Source of the DNA: DASUGC01 sp035606665
Lineage (GTDB): Bacteria; Acidobacteriota; Vicinamibacteria; Vicinamibacterales; SCN-69-37
DNA: 64,000 nt
Assembly: GCA_035606665.1 (NCBI GenBank)
Contig: DATNEY010000005.1
Location: 62,001 to 126,000 of the forward strand
Direction of reading: 5' to 3'
A program made the position numbers and the translations under genes. Below the pieces are notes generated by a model. It was not told the origin of the DNA and made no database searches. It saw only the letters and a program-made list of their open reading frames with translations. Shown here one piece after another: positions 16,828-24,743 of this stretch. Each line of letters begins with the position of its first letter. Position 1 is the stretch's first letter.

Positions 16828-19530
16828 CTACTCCGCTCTGAGCGCCCTGACAGGATCGATCTTTGTCGCGCGCCTGGCCGCAAGTGCGGCGGCGCCAATC
16901 GCGACGACGCAAAGGAGCGCGGTCGAGACGGCGTAGGTTGCCGCATCCAGCGGCGTCACCTGGAATAGCAGACTCTTGACGTATCGCGACAAGGCAACGG
17001 CCGCGAGGAGACCGGCGATTGCGCCAGCCGTCACATGCCACGTGGTCGCCGTGAGCAGCCATCTCAGAATGCGCAGCCTGCCGGCGCCGAGCGCCATTCG
17101 AACGCCAATTTCCGGCGTCCGCTGCGCGACGAGATACGCGACGACACCGTGAACGCCGATCGTCGCAAGAAGCAGCGCGAGGCCCGCGAAGAGGCCGAGC
17201 AGAACGGCTTGGAAGCGCTGTTCCCGCGCGCCAAGCGCCACGACCTCCTCGAGCGTCCTGACGTTGGAGACCGGTTGATCCGGATCGACGTCCGCGACCG
17301 CGGCGCGAAGCGCAGGCGCGAGGCGGCTCGCCGTTGCGGGGTCGCCCTGCACCCGCACGGCCAAATCGGCGAGACGCACCGGATATGACAGGGTCTGGGC
17401 CGCCGGCAGGAAGACCTGAGGACTGATCTCGGCGCGTTTGCCGTCGCGCCGGATGTCGGCCACGACGCCGACGATCGTGATCCACGGCATGTTCTGGCCG
17501 CGGCGGAGCCTCGTGCCACGAGGGTCCGCGCCGCCGAGGAGTTGGCGGCCGAACGCCTCGCTGACGACCGCTACTGGTTCGGACGTCTTCACATCCTGGT
17601 CGGTGAACAGCCGTCCGCGCAGGAGCCGGATGTCGATCGTTTCGAAGTAGCCGGTGCTCACCGCCTGAAAGTCAGCCGACAGATTGCCGGCGCCACCTTC
17701 GATCCCGAAGCCGCTGCCCCAGGCCCCGCGCATCGGAAATCTATTGGCGTACCCGACGGCGGCGACCTCGGGAATCTGGCGAACGCGCGTCTCGAGCCTG
17801 CGGAAGAACTCAAACCGCGCATCCGCGGTGGCATACCGATGTTCCGGCAGTGTCGCATTGAGAGCCAGAATGCCCTCGGTTCGAAAGCCCAGAGGAATCG
17901 AGTTGAGCGTCACCAGGCTCTTCACCATCAGACCGGCGCCGATCAGAAGGACCGTTGATACCGCAATCTCGAAGACCATCAGCGAGTTGCGCCATCGCAT
18001 CATCCAGGCGCTGGCAACCACACGGCCGCCGCTGGAGATGGCGTCAAGCGGCTTTGCGCGGCGGGCCTGCCAGGCGGGCAGGGCTCCAAACAACAGGCCG
18101 GTGACGATGGCAAGGCCAACGCTGAAGAACAGCACTCGCTGGTCAAGCGCCACATTGCCCAACCGTGGCAGTGAGGGTGGCGCGAGCGAGACGAGCAGCC
18201 CCTTCAGCCACCACGCCAGCAGGATTCCACCGGCGCACGACAGCAGCGCGAGGACGAGGCTCTCGGTCAGCATCTCGCTCAACACCCGGCGCCGGCTGGC
18301 GCCGAGCGCGTAGCGGATGGCGATCTCCCGCCGGCGTCCCGATCCGCGCACGATGAGGAGGTTCGCAATGTTCACGCAGACGATGACCAGGATGAAGGCG
18401 ACCATCAGCGAAATCATCGTGAGCGACGTCTTCACACGCCGTACGATGTCGTCGCCGAGCGGCCGGACGAATGCGCGCATCCCCGCGTTCGTCTTGGGCG
18501 AACGGCGCTCGATGTCCTCTGAAACCGCGGTCAATCCGTGCTGCACGTCACTCACGGTCACGCCGGGCGCGAGGCGGCCGATGACGAAGATTTCATGATC
18601 GCCGTAGTTGCTGATGAGGTCCGGCCGGAAGGCTTCCGTCACCCAGTAGCTGATCGGCTCGACCTGGACGAACTGCGACGCGGCGACAAAACCGGGCGCC
18701 ATGACGCCGACGATCTCGAGCGGCTGCTTGTTGAGGGTAATCGCCTTCCCGACGATCGCGTCGTCGCCGTTGAACCGCCGTTGCCACATCGAATGACTGA
18801 TCACGACGACGGACGCCGAGGTCGCCTGCTCGTCGATCGGGCCGAGCAGCCGCCCGCGGATCGCGGTGGCGCCGAGCACGCCAAAATAACTCGAGGTCAC
18901 GATCTCACCGGAAATCTGCTCCGGCTCACCCGCGCCGGTGAACGTACGGGAATCACGGTCGTAGCCCGCCATCGCGCTGACTCCGGCGACGCGCGCCTTG
19001 AAGTCCAGATACGCCGCGGGCGCCACGGTCAGGCGGTTCGGATCGTCGTTGCCGGTCAGCAGCGACGCCGGCTGCGCCGACGGACCGGTGCCGCCCACGC
19101 GAGCCTCCCAGATCGAGACCAGGCGGTCCGGCTCGTAGTACGGAAGCGGCCGCAGCAGCACGTGATCGAGGAGGCTGAAGACGGCAGTGCTGACGCCGAT
19201 CCCAAGGGCAAGCGTGAGAATCGCCACCGTGGTGAAACCGCGCGTCTTCGCGAGGGATCGGACGGCGCGTCTCGCGTCGATGAGAAGCTGTTCCAGGAAC
19301 GGCAGACCTCGGACGTCCCGCACCAACTCGCGAACGATGTCCTCGCTTCCGGCGCCGCCGAAGTCACGCCTCGCCTGTCGTCGCGCCTCGTCACGCGTGA
19401 ACCCGCGGCGCACGTATTCGTCCGTCGCGTGGTCGATGTGGCTCTGGACCTCATCCGTCAGATCACGCTCGACCGCAGCTGAGGAAAAGAACTCGCGGAT
19501 CCGCGAAAGGATGCGTCGCAGGCCGGTCAT
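16828..19530 (-). CDS. Orphan MacB/FtsX-type permease with N-terminal cytoplasmic extension, PadR-linked
   Basis: 900 residues. A soluble N-terminal extension (about 1-75) includes ERDLTDEVQSHIDHATDEYV and RRQARRDFGG, typical of acidobacterial permeases encoded with PadR regulators. A MacB-type periplasmic core and two FtsX blocks follow. The motifs RGSGRRREIAIRYALGA and VAQRTPEIGVRMALGA mark the duplicated halves, and the C-terminus ends KIDPVRALRAE. Its start overlaps the PadR stop as ATGA, so it is translated from the PadR mRNA. No ATPase gene is present. Substrate unknown. Confidence 0.9.
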   Translation of the reverse strand: MTGLRRILSRIREFFSSAAVERDLTDEVQSHIDHATDEYVRRGFTRDEARRQARRDFGGAGSEDIVRELVRDVRGLPFLEQLLIDARRAVRSLAKTRGFTTVAILTLALGIGVSTAVFSLLDHVLLRPLPYYEPDRLVSIWEARVGGTGPSAQPASLLTGNDDPNRLTVAPAAYLDFKARVAGVSAMAGYDRDSRTFTGAGEPEQISGEIVTSSYFGVLGATAIRGRLLGPIDEQATSASVVVISHSMWQRRFNGDDAIVGKAITLNKQPLEIVGVMAPGFVAASQFVQVEPISYWVTEAFRPDLISNYGDHEIFVIGRLAPGVTVSDVQHGLTAVSEDIERRSPKTNAGMRAFVRPLGDDIVRRVKTSLTMISLMVAFILVIVCVNIANLLIVRGSGRRREIAIRYALGASRRRVLSEMLTESLVLALLSCAGGILLAWWLKGLLVSLAPPSLPRLGNVALDQRVLFFSVGLAIVTGLLFGALPAWQARRAKPLDAISSGGRVVASAWMMRWRNSLMVFEIAVSTVLLIGAGLMVKSLVTLNSIPLGFRTEGILALNATLPEHRYATADARFEFFRRLETRVRQIPEVAAVGYANRFPMRGAWGSGFGIEGGAGNLSADFQAVSTGYFETIDIRLLRGRLFTDQDVKTSEPVAVVSEAFGRQLLGGADPRGTRLRRGQNMPWITIVGVVADIRRDGKRAEISPQVFLPAAQTLSYPVRLADLAVRVQGDPATASRLAPALRAAVADVDPDQPVSNVRTLEEVVALGAREQRFQAVLLGLFAGLALLLATIGVHGVVAYLVAQRTPEIGVRMALGAGRLRILRWLLTATTWHVTAGAIAGLLAAVALSRYVKSLLFQVTPLDAATYAVSTALLCVVAIGAAALAARRATKIDPVRALRAE

Positions 19531-19880
19531 GGCTGTTCTCCCTCGGGCCGGATGAAGCGCTCGATGACGCCCGCGACGCGCGACCAGCGCGCCGTCTCGG
19601 TGACCAGCCGTTTCTCACCGCGCTTCGTGAGCGCGTAGAACTTGGCCTTCCTGTTGTTCTCGGAGACGCCCCACTTCGCCTTGATCAGACCGTCCTGCTC
19701 CAGGCGCACGAGCGCTGGGTACAGCGTGCCCTGATTCATCGCGATGAGATCGCCGCTCACCTGTTCGATGCGGCGCGCGATGCCGTAGCCGTGCTGCGGC
19801 CCGAGCGCGCGAAGCGTCTGCAGTACCATGAGCGCAAGCGTGCCCTGGGGCACGTCGGTCCGTTCGATTCCTGTTGCCAT
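19527..19880 (-). CDS. PadR-family transcriptional regulator
   Basis: 117 residues. A winged helix of PadR type (GTLALMVLQTLRALGPQHGY, IARRIEQVSG, NQGTLYPALVRLEQDGLI, KFYALTKRGEKRL) makes up almost the whole protein. ATG 19880 has no ribosome site; a TAGACT -10 hexamer ends about 8 bases upstream with TTGCCA 18 bases further up, pointing to a leaderless or near-leaderless mRNA. An inverted repeat spans this promoter and the start codon, as expected for autorepression. The stop overlaps the start of the permease, so PadR most likely controls its own operon. Confidence 0.92.
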   Translation of the reverse strand: MATGIERTDVPQGTLALMVLQTLRALGPQHGYGIARRIEQVSGDLIAMNQGTLYPALVRLEQDGLIKAKWGVSENNRKAKFYALTKRGEKRLVTETARWSRVAGVIERFIRPEGEQP

Positions 19881-19918
19881 ACAACAGGAGTCTAGGACTG
19901 TCTCGTGTAGTTTGGCAA
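19874..19918 (-). promoter_or_regulatory. PadR promoter and probable autoregulatory operator
   Basis: Arms at 19874-19886 and 19906-19918 form a 13-base inverted repeat of the form TTGCCAWACWACA with two mismatches, separated by 19 bases. Read leftward, one arm contains the -35 (TTGCCA) and the other covers the start codon, with TAGACT as -10 between them. A PadR dimer bound here would block both promoter and start. Operator function is inferred. Confidence 0.65.
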
Positions 19919-20045
19919 CAGGAGAGACCGGGCGGCGGGGCCGGGGCAACCATTTCGGCCCGCCGCACGTCTATCTTCGGAACGGCGGGCTGCGTCCGAT
20001 GACCCGGCCCAGGCTCGAAACAACTCGAACGAAGGAGACCCGACA

Positions 20046-20504
20046 ATGACCCGACGGATCGCTCTAGTCGCCCTGGCTATCACCATCGCCGCGGCCCCGC
20101 TGGCCGCTCAGTCCGCCCGCGCCCAGGGCGCGCCGGCCGCGCCGACGAAGCCCACTGGGGTTCTGGCCTCGGTTCAGGGCGTCTGGCAGATGACGAACGC
20201 CAACGGACAGGACCTCGCAGGCTCAGGGCAGGAAATGCTCATCACAATCAAGGACAACACGTACGTCCAGACCGTGAACGGCCAGATGATCGAGCGCGGG
20301 ACCTTCAAGATCGATGAAAGCAAGAAGCCGATGACCATCGACATCAGCATCGTCGAGGGCGACGACGCGGGTAAGACGCAGCTCGGCGTCTTCGAGCTCA
20401 CCGGCAACACGATGAAGGGCAAGCTCGGCGACCCGGGCACGGCCCGGCCGGCGGACTTCACCGTCGCGGAGGGCTACTTCGTGTTCGTGATGACCAAGAA
20501 ATAG
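20046..20504 (+). CDS. Small secreted protein, TIGR03067-like
   Basis: 152 residues. The signal peptide probably ends near SARAQG. The mature part (VQGVWQMTNANGQDLAG..., IKDNTYVQTVNGQMIERGTF, KKPMTIDISIVEGDDAGKTQLG, DFTVAEGYFVFVMTKK) has the spacing of the TIGR03067 family, small beta-sandwich proteins of unknown role. A GAAGGAGA ribosome site precedes the ATG. It stands alone between the PadR operon and the two-component system. Confidence 0.72.
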   Translation: MTRRIALVALAITIAAAPLAAQSARAQGAPAAPTKPTGVLASVQGVWQMTNANGQDLAGSGQEMLITIKDNTYVQTVNGQMIERGTFKIDESKKPMTIDISIVEGDDAGKTQLGVFELTGNTMKGKLGDPGTARPADFTVAEGYFVFVMTKK

Positions 20505-20516
20505 CCCTTATCACCC

Positions 20517-20552
20517 GGAACCCGGCACCCTGAACCCTGAACCCTGAACCGC
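20517..20552. repeat. Single arm with tandem CCCTGAA heptamers
   Basis: Three tandem CCCTGAA units follow a short unique part. The segment closely matches the right arm of the hairpin at 6255-6391. No opposite arm is present. It abuts the promoter of the response-regulator gene, whose GTTCAG direct repeats use the same hexamer at a different spacing. Confidence 0.75.
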
Positions 20553-20560
20553 GCAGCCCC

Positions 20561-20595
20561 GTTCAGCCAAGGTTCAGCGCCCCCTGGGCTATAAC
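20561..20595 (+). promoter_or_regulatory. Promoter of the two-component operon with 11-base GTTCAG direct repeats
   Basis: GTTCAGC occurs at 20561-20567 and 20572-20578, exactly 11 bases apart, the geometry bound by OmpR/PhoB-family dimers. A -10-like TATAAC follows at 20590-20595, and the GTG start comes 6 bases later, so transcription probably starts at or next to the start codon. Autoregulation by the encoded regulator is inferred. One caution is that the adjoining intergenic repeat carries the same hexamer. Confidence 0.5.
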
Positions 20596-20601
20596 GGTGC
20601 A

Positions 20602-21252
20602 GTGCGAGTGCTTGTCGTCGAGGACGAACAGCGCCTGCGCCAGCAGTTGGCGCAGGCGGTTGGCGCTGCCGGTTACGCGGTTGATGCCGCAGAAGACGGC
20701 GAACGCGCGGACTTCCTGACGCGCACCGAGCGATATGACGCAATCATCCTCGACCTGGGCCTGCCTCACATCGACGGCCTGACGCTGCTGGCCGGCTGGC
20801 GTGAGGCGGCCATCACCGTGCCCGTCCTCGTGCTGACGGCGCGAGGCAGCTGGCACGAGAAAGTGCGCGGGATAGATCAGGGCGCAGACGACTACGTCTC
20901 AAAGCCGTTTCAGATGGAGGAGCTTCTGGCGCGGCTGCGGGCGTTGATCCGTCGTTCGACCGGGCAAGTCGGGCCGGAGCTCAGGAGCGGCGGGCTCGTC
21001 CTCGATCCCCGCGGCGCTCGCGTCACCGTCGATGGCACCGCCGTCAAGCTCACGAGTCATGAGTTCCGCGTTCTTTCCTATCTCATGCACCACCGCGGAC
21101 GGGTCGTGACGCAAAGCGAGCTCACCGAGCACATCTATGCCCAGGACGCCGATCGTGACTCGAACACCGTCGAGGTGTTCATCGCGCGGCTGCGACGGAA
21201 GATAGGCGCGGGTCTCATCGAGACCGTGCGCGGACTCGGGTACCGCATGTGA
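20602..21252 (+). CDS. OmpR/PhoB-family response regulator
   Basis: 216 residues. A receiver domain (residues 1-115) has the acidic pair in VVEDEQ, phospho-acceptor Asp in IILDLGL (about residue 51), Thr in VLTARG and Lys in DYVSKPF. An OmpR-type winged helix (about 125-215) follows, with VKLTSHEFRVLSYLM, VVTQSELTEHIY and VEVFIARLRRKIG...TVRGLGYRM. GTG start without ribosome site, see promoter entry. The kinase gene overlaps its stop codon. Sequence style is closest to PhoP/QseB-type regulators. Confidence 0.94.
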   Translation: MRVLVVEDEQRLRQQLAQAVGAAGYAVDAAEDGERADFLTRTERYDAIILDLGLPHIDGLTLLAGWREAAITVPVLVLTARGSWHEKVRGIDQGADDYVSKPFQMEELLARLRALIRRSTGQVGPELRSGGLVLDPRGARVTVDGTAVKLTSHEFRVLSYLMHHRGRVVTQSELTEHIYAQDADRDSNTVEVFIARLRRKIGAGLIETVRGLGYRM

Positions 21253-22247
21253 CGCGACGCTCACTTCGTACGAGGGTCCTCATCGGGGCGGCGCTGTGGA
21301 CCGTCGGCTTCTTCCTCATCTCTGGCGCGGTGATGATGTGGCTGCTGTTCACGGGCAAGCCGCACATCCCCGACACGGTTCACCAGGCGTTCGGGCAGAC
21401 CCTCATGATGCTGTCGATCGCCACGATTCTCGTGGTCACCGGATTCGTTTGGGTCCGACGCGGACTTGGCTCGCTCTCCGACCTTCGCGCGCGACTGGCG
21501 GACGTCCACAGCGGCAAGGAGAAGCGCGTCGTCGGCGACTATCCCAGCGAAGCCCAACCTCTCGTCGCCGATCTCAACGCGTTGCTCGACGCGCACGACG
21601 AGAACGTTGCCCGCGCGCAATCCAAGGCGGGTGACCTCGCTCACGGCTTGAAGACGCCCCTGGCGATACTCGCGCAGGAGGCCGACCGCGCACGAGCGGC
21701 CGGTCAGCCGGAACTTGCCGACACCATCGCGCACGAAGTCAGTCGCATGCGCCGACAGATCGACTACCACCTCGCACACGCCCGAGCCGCCGCCTCGAGC
21801 GCCGCGCCGGCTGTCCGCTCGTCCGCCACAGCGTGCGTGGACGGACTCCGCCGGACGCTGGCCCGGCTGTACGTCGAACGAAGAATTGCGATTTCCGCGG
21901 ACACGCCAGCCGATCTGTACGTTCGTGTTCAGCGCGAGGATCTGGACGAGATACTTGGGAATCTGCTCGACAACGCCTGCAAGTGGGCGAAGACACGCGT
22001 CGCGCTGCAGGCGTCTGGCGCCGATGGCCGTGCAGTGTTCACGGTCGACGACGACGGTCCTGGACTGGATCCCGGAATGCGGGAGGCCGTCCTTAACCGC
22101 GGCGTCCGCGCCGATCAGGCTGCGCCAGGGACAGGCCTCGGCCTCGCCATCGTGCGGGACCTTGCTGGTCTCTATGGCGGATCGATCTACCTCGGCGCGT
22201 CGCCACTCGGCGGCCTACGAGCGACGCTGACGCTTCCGCAAGCCTGA
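21249..22247 (+). CDS. Sensor histidine kinase (PhoQ-like)
   Basis: 332 residues. Two membrane helices (about 10-34 and 50-72) enclose only a very short external loop, so it probably senses the membrane or a partner rather than a large periplasmic ligand. The H-box is DLAHGLKTPLAI (phospho-His near residue 133), the N-box LGNLLDNACKWA, and the G-boxes DDDGPGLD and GTGLGLAIV. The GTG start overlaps the regulator's stop (GTGA), so the two are translationally coupled. It ends 5 bases from the convergent S9 peptidase gene. Confidence 0.93.
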   Translation: MTRRSLRTRVLIGAALWTVGFFLISGAVMMWLLFTGKPHIPDTVHQAFGQTLMMLSIATILVVTGFVWVRRGLGSLSDLRARLADVHSGKEKRVVGDYPSEAQPLVADLNALLDAHDENVARAQSKAGDLAHGLKTPLAILAQEADRARAAGQPELADTIAHEVSRMRRQIDYHLAHARAAASSAAPAVRSSATACVDGLRRTLARLYVERRIAISADTPADLYVRVQREDLDEILGNLLDNACKWAKTRVALQASGADGRAVFTVDDDGPGLDPGMREAVLNRGVRADQAAPGTGLGLAIVRDLAGLYGGSIYLGASPLGGLRATLTLPQA

Positions 22248-22252
22248 CCAAC

Positions 22253-24688
22253 CTAGCGTGTGGCCGCCGTCGGTTCCCCGAAGAACTTGTTCAGGAACGC
22301 CTCCATGCGATCGAACGTGTACAGCCACCGGCTGTGCAGCAGCGTTTCGTGGATGTCATCAGGAAAGACGATGAGCTCGTGATAGACGTTGCGCGTGCGA
22401 AGGAGCTGGACGAGGCCGACGGTCTGCGCGAAGTTCACGTTGCGGTCATCGTCACCATGCACGAGCAGAACGGGCGACTTCCACTTGTCGATCTCCGAGA
22501 TCGCCGACGAGCGGTACGCGAGGTTCTCGGGATCGAGCTGGCCGCGGACGTGCACGCCGGCGAGGTCGATGCCGAGCTTGAAGAGGTCCGAGTTGCGCGC
22601 GAGCGCCTGAGCGGTGAGCAGGCCGCCGTACGACAATCCCCAGATGCCGAAGCGGGTTGTATCGACGTTCGGCTGCGCCGCGAGCCACTTCCCTGCCGCA
22701 AGCACGTCTCGATACTCCGAGTTGCCACCGCTGCCGGTCTGCGGCGCCTGACGGAACGAGCGTCCGTAACCAACACCGCTGCGGTAGTTTACGGACATCA
22801 CGATGTAGCCCTGGTTCGCGAGCCACTGATTCACGCCGTAGAACACGTGGTAGAAGCTCAGATAGTGCCAGCCGAGCAGCATCTGCCGCGCCGGACCGCC
22901 GTGCACGAAGATCAGCGCCGGGCGCTTCTCACCGGGCTTGATGTCCGCCGGCGTGAAGAGCTGGTTGTGGAACTCCACGCCGTCCTCGGCCTTGAGCGTC
23001 ACGTTCGTCGGCACGACCATCGACTCAATCGGGAATCCGACGAGCGACGGGTACAGCACCTTCTCAGCCTTCTGACCGACGCTCGCGGGTGTCGCCGCCG
23101 ACGGCCACAGCGCCACTGACAACGGGCGCCTCGCGTCCGCGCTCAGTACGGCGATCTGCTTGCCGGATGCGATCGGTGCCGGGACGTTTTCGATGCCCAC
23201 GCCTGAAGTGATCTGCTGCGGCGTGCCGCCGGCGGTTGGCACCGCCCAGATGTGGCGGCGATCGATGTCGCCGGTGTTCGTGCAGTAGAAGAGCGTCTTG
23301 CCGTCCTTGGAGAACGCTGCTGCCGTCGCGTCCTCGATGATGCCCTCAGTCGTCGTCAACTGAACCGGCTGCGCGGAGCCATTGACCGGGAACGAGTAGT
23401 AGCTGTTCGACTCGTCGGTGGGCTTCTCGAGCATCGAGAACGTGAAGTGATCGCCCGTCCACGTGATGTTGTTGATGTTGCCCCACCGGGAACCCTGCGC
23501 CGGATGCCAGACCTCCTTCGCTTCGATGAACTCGCCGCCGACGCGCGGTCCACTACTATTGATGTCCGCGATCATCACGGCCATCTGCTGGCCGCTCGGA
23601 AGCTGGCCACGATAGAGACCCGGCTGCTGCGCGAGTGGTGCTCCGGCCGGCGGCGCCGGCTGCTGATCGCCGCCACCGCGACCGCCGCGTCCACCACCAC
23701 CGCCCTGACGCCCCGCAGCCTGAGCACCGGCCGCCTGTGCACCGGGAGCAGTGGCCGCCGCACCGGGCGCTGCTACCGCGCCGCCGGGCGCACCTCCGGG
23801 TGCCCCCACTCCGCGCCCTCCGGCATTCCCTCCGCGCCCTCCGTTCGCGTTGTTATCCGGCAAGCCGCTGCCGCCGCCTGGCGATGGCTGCGTACCGAAC
23901 GCTGCGCCGGGCCGGCGAATGAACGCGATCCGCTTGCCGTCCGGCGACCAGGTCGGACTCGTGTCCCGATCGACGCTGGCGGCAACGTAGGTGACGCGGT
24001 TTGTCTTGAACTCGTAGAGACCGATGAAACTGTGGGTGACGCGATTGCTCGTGAACGCGATGCGCGTGCCGTCAGGCGACCACCGCGGGCCGCTGTTCAC
24101 GCCCCACGCTTTGATGAAGGGCGCCTCGCCCTTGTCGATCTTGGTCGGCGCACCAGCCGCAGTAACGCGGGCGCGATAGATCTGTCCGTCCTTCATGTAG
24201 AGCACGGACGTGCCGTCGGGCGAGACTTCGGGATTCTGTCCTTCCGCGAGACGCCGTGCGGATCCAGGGACCGCCGTGCGCGCGGCCCAGATCGTCCGGT
24301 CCGCGCCATTCGGATCGCCGTTCGGATTCGCGATCCACCCGGTGTTGTTCTGATTGTGCCCGCGCACGAAGGCAATCGTGCTGCCGTCGTCGGAGATCCT
24401 CACCTGCGTCAGGTCGACGCCGTCATCCTTGAGGAATGACGTGACGCGCACGGTCTTGTACAGCGGACCGGCGGCCGTGAAGACGTTGCGCTTGCCCGCC
24501 TCGTACGAGATCCACGCGATTCGATCGGCCTTCCTCGCCGACACGAGCTCGAGTGGCAGGCCGGGCCTCAGGATGGACTCGATGCTCGGAAACTTCTTCG
24601 CATCGTCGGTCCGGTCGGCCACGACCGATGCCGGCAAAACACACAAGGCAGACAGGATGACAAGCAGGGACAGGCGGTACGGTTTCAT
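22253..24688 (-). CDS. Secreted S9-family prolyl oligopeptidase-like serine peptidase
   Basis: 811 residues with a signal peptide, a WD40-like (TolB-type) propeller (about 50-540) and an alpha/beta-hydrolase domain (about 560-805). The catalytic triad can be placed: Ser in GIWGLSYGG (about 684), Asp in LVHGDDDRN (about 744), His in PDDIHETLLHS (about 779). A Gly/Ala/Pro-rich insertion with GGRGG motifs (about residues 285-365) lies in the propeller and closely resembles part of the M14 peptidase, even at DNA level. GGGGGA precedes ATG 24688. Probable role: peptide degradation outside the inner membrane. Confidence 0.92.
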   Translation of the reverse strand: MKPYRLSLLVILSALCVLPASVVADRTDDAKKFPSIESILRPGLPLELVSARKADRIAWISYEAGKRNVFTAAGPLYKTVRVTSFLKDDGVDLTQVRISDDGSTIAFVRGHNQNNTGWIANPNGDPNGADRTIWAARTAVPGSARRLAEGQNPEVSPDGTSVLYMKDGQIYRARVTAAGAPTKIDKGEAPFIKAWGVNSGPRWSPDGTRIAFTSNRVTHSFIGLYEFKTNRVTYVAASVDRDTSPTWSPDGKRIAFIRRPGAAFGTQPSPGGGSGLPDNNANGGRGGNAGGRGVGAPGGAPGGAVAAPGAAATAPGAQAAGAQAAGRQGGGGGRGGRGGGDQQPAPPAGAPLAQQPGLYRGQLPSGQQMAVMIADINSSGPRVGGEFIEAKEVWHPAQGSRWGNINNITWTGDHFTFSMLEKPTDESNSYYSFPVNGSAQPVQLTTTEGIIEDATAAAFSKDGKTLFYCTNTGDIDRRHIWAVPTAGGTPQQITSGVGIENVPAPIASGKQIAVLSADARRPLSVALWPSAATPASVGQKAEKVLYPSLVGFPIESMVVPTNVTLKAEDGVEFHNQLFTPADIKPGEKRPALIFVHGGPARQMLLGWHYLSFYHVFYGVNQWLANQGYIVMSVNYRSGVGYGRSFRQAPQTGSGGNSEYRDVLAAGKWLAAQPNVDTTRFGIWGLSYGGLLTAQALARNSDLFKLGIDLAGVHVRGQLDPENLAYRSSAISEIDKWKSPVLLVHGDDDRNVNFAQTVGLVQLLRTRNVYHELIVFPDDIHETLLHSRWLYTFDRMEAFLNKFFGEPTAATR

Positions 24689-24717
24689 GATGGATCCCCC
24701 GAAGCAGATGAATATTA

Positions 24718-24732
24718 CTCCCGTCGCGGGAG
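24718..24732 (-). terminator. Stem-loop after the permease operon
   Basis: CTCCCG-TCG-CGGGAG is a perfect 6-bp GC-rich stem 12 bases beyond the permease stop codon, in the 55-base space before the S9 peptidase gene. No clear U-tract follows, so termination is likely but not certain. Confidence 0.5.
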
Positions 24733-24743
24733 AAAGCGGAGTG

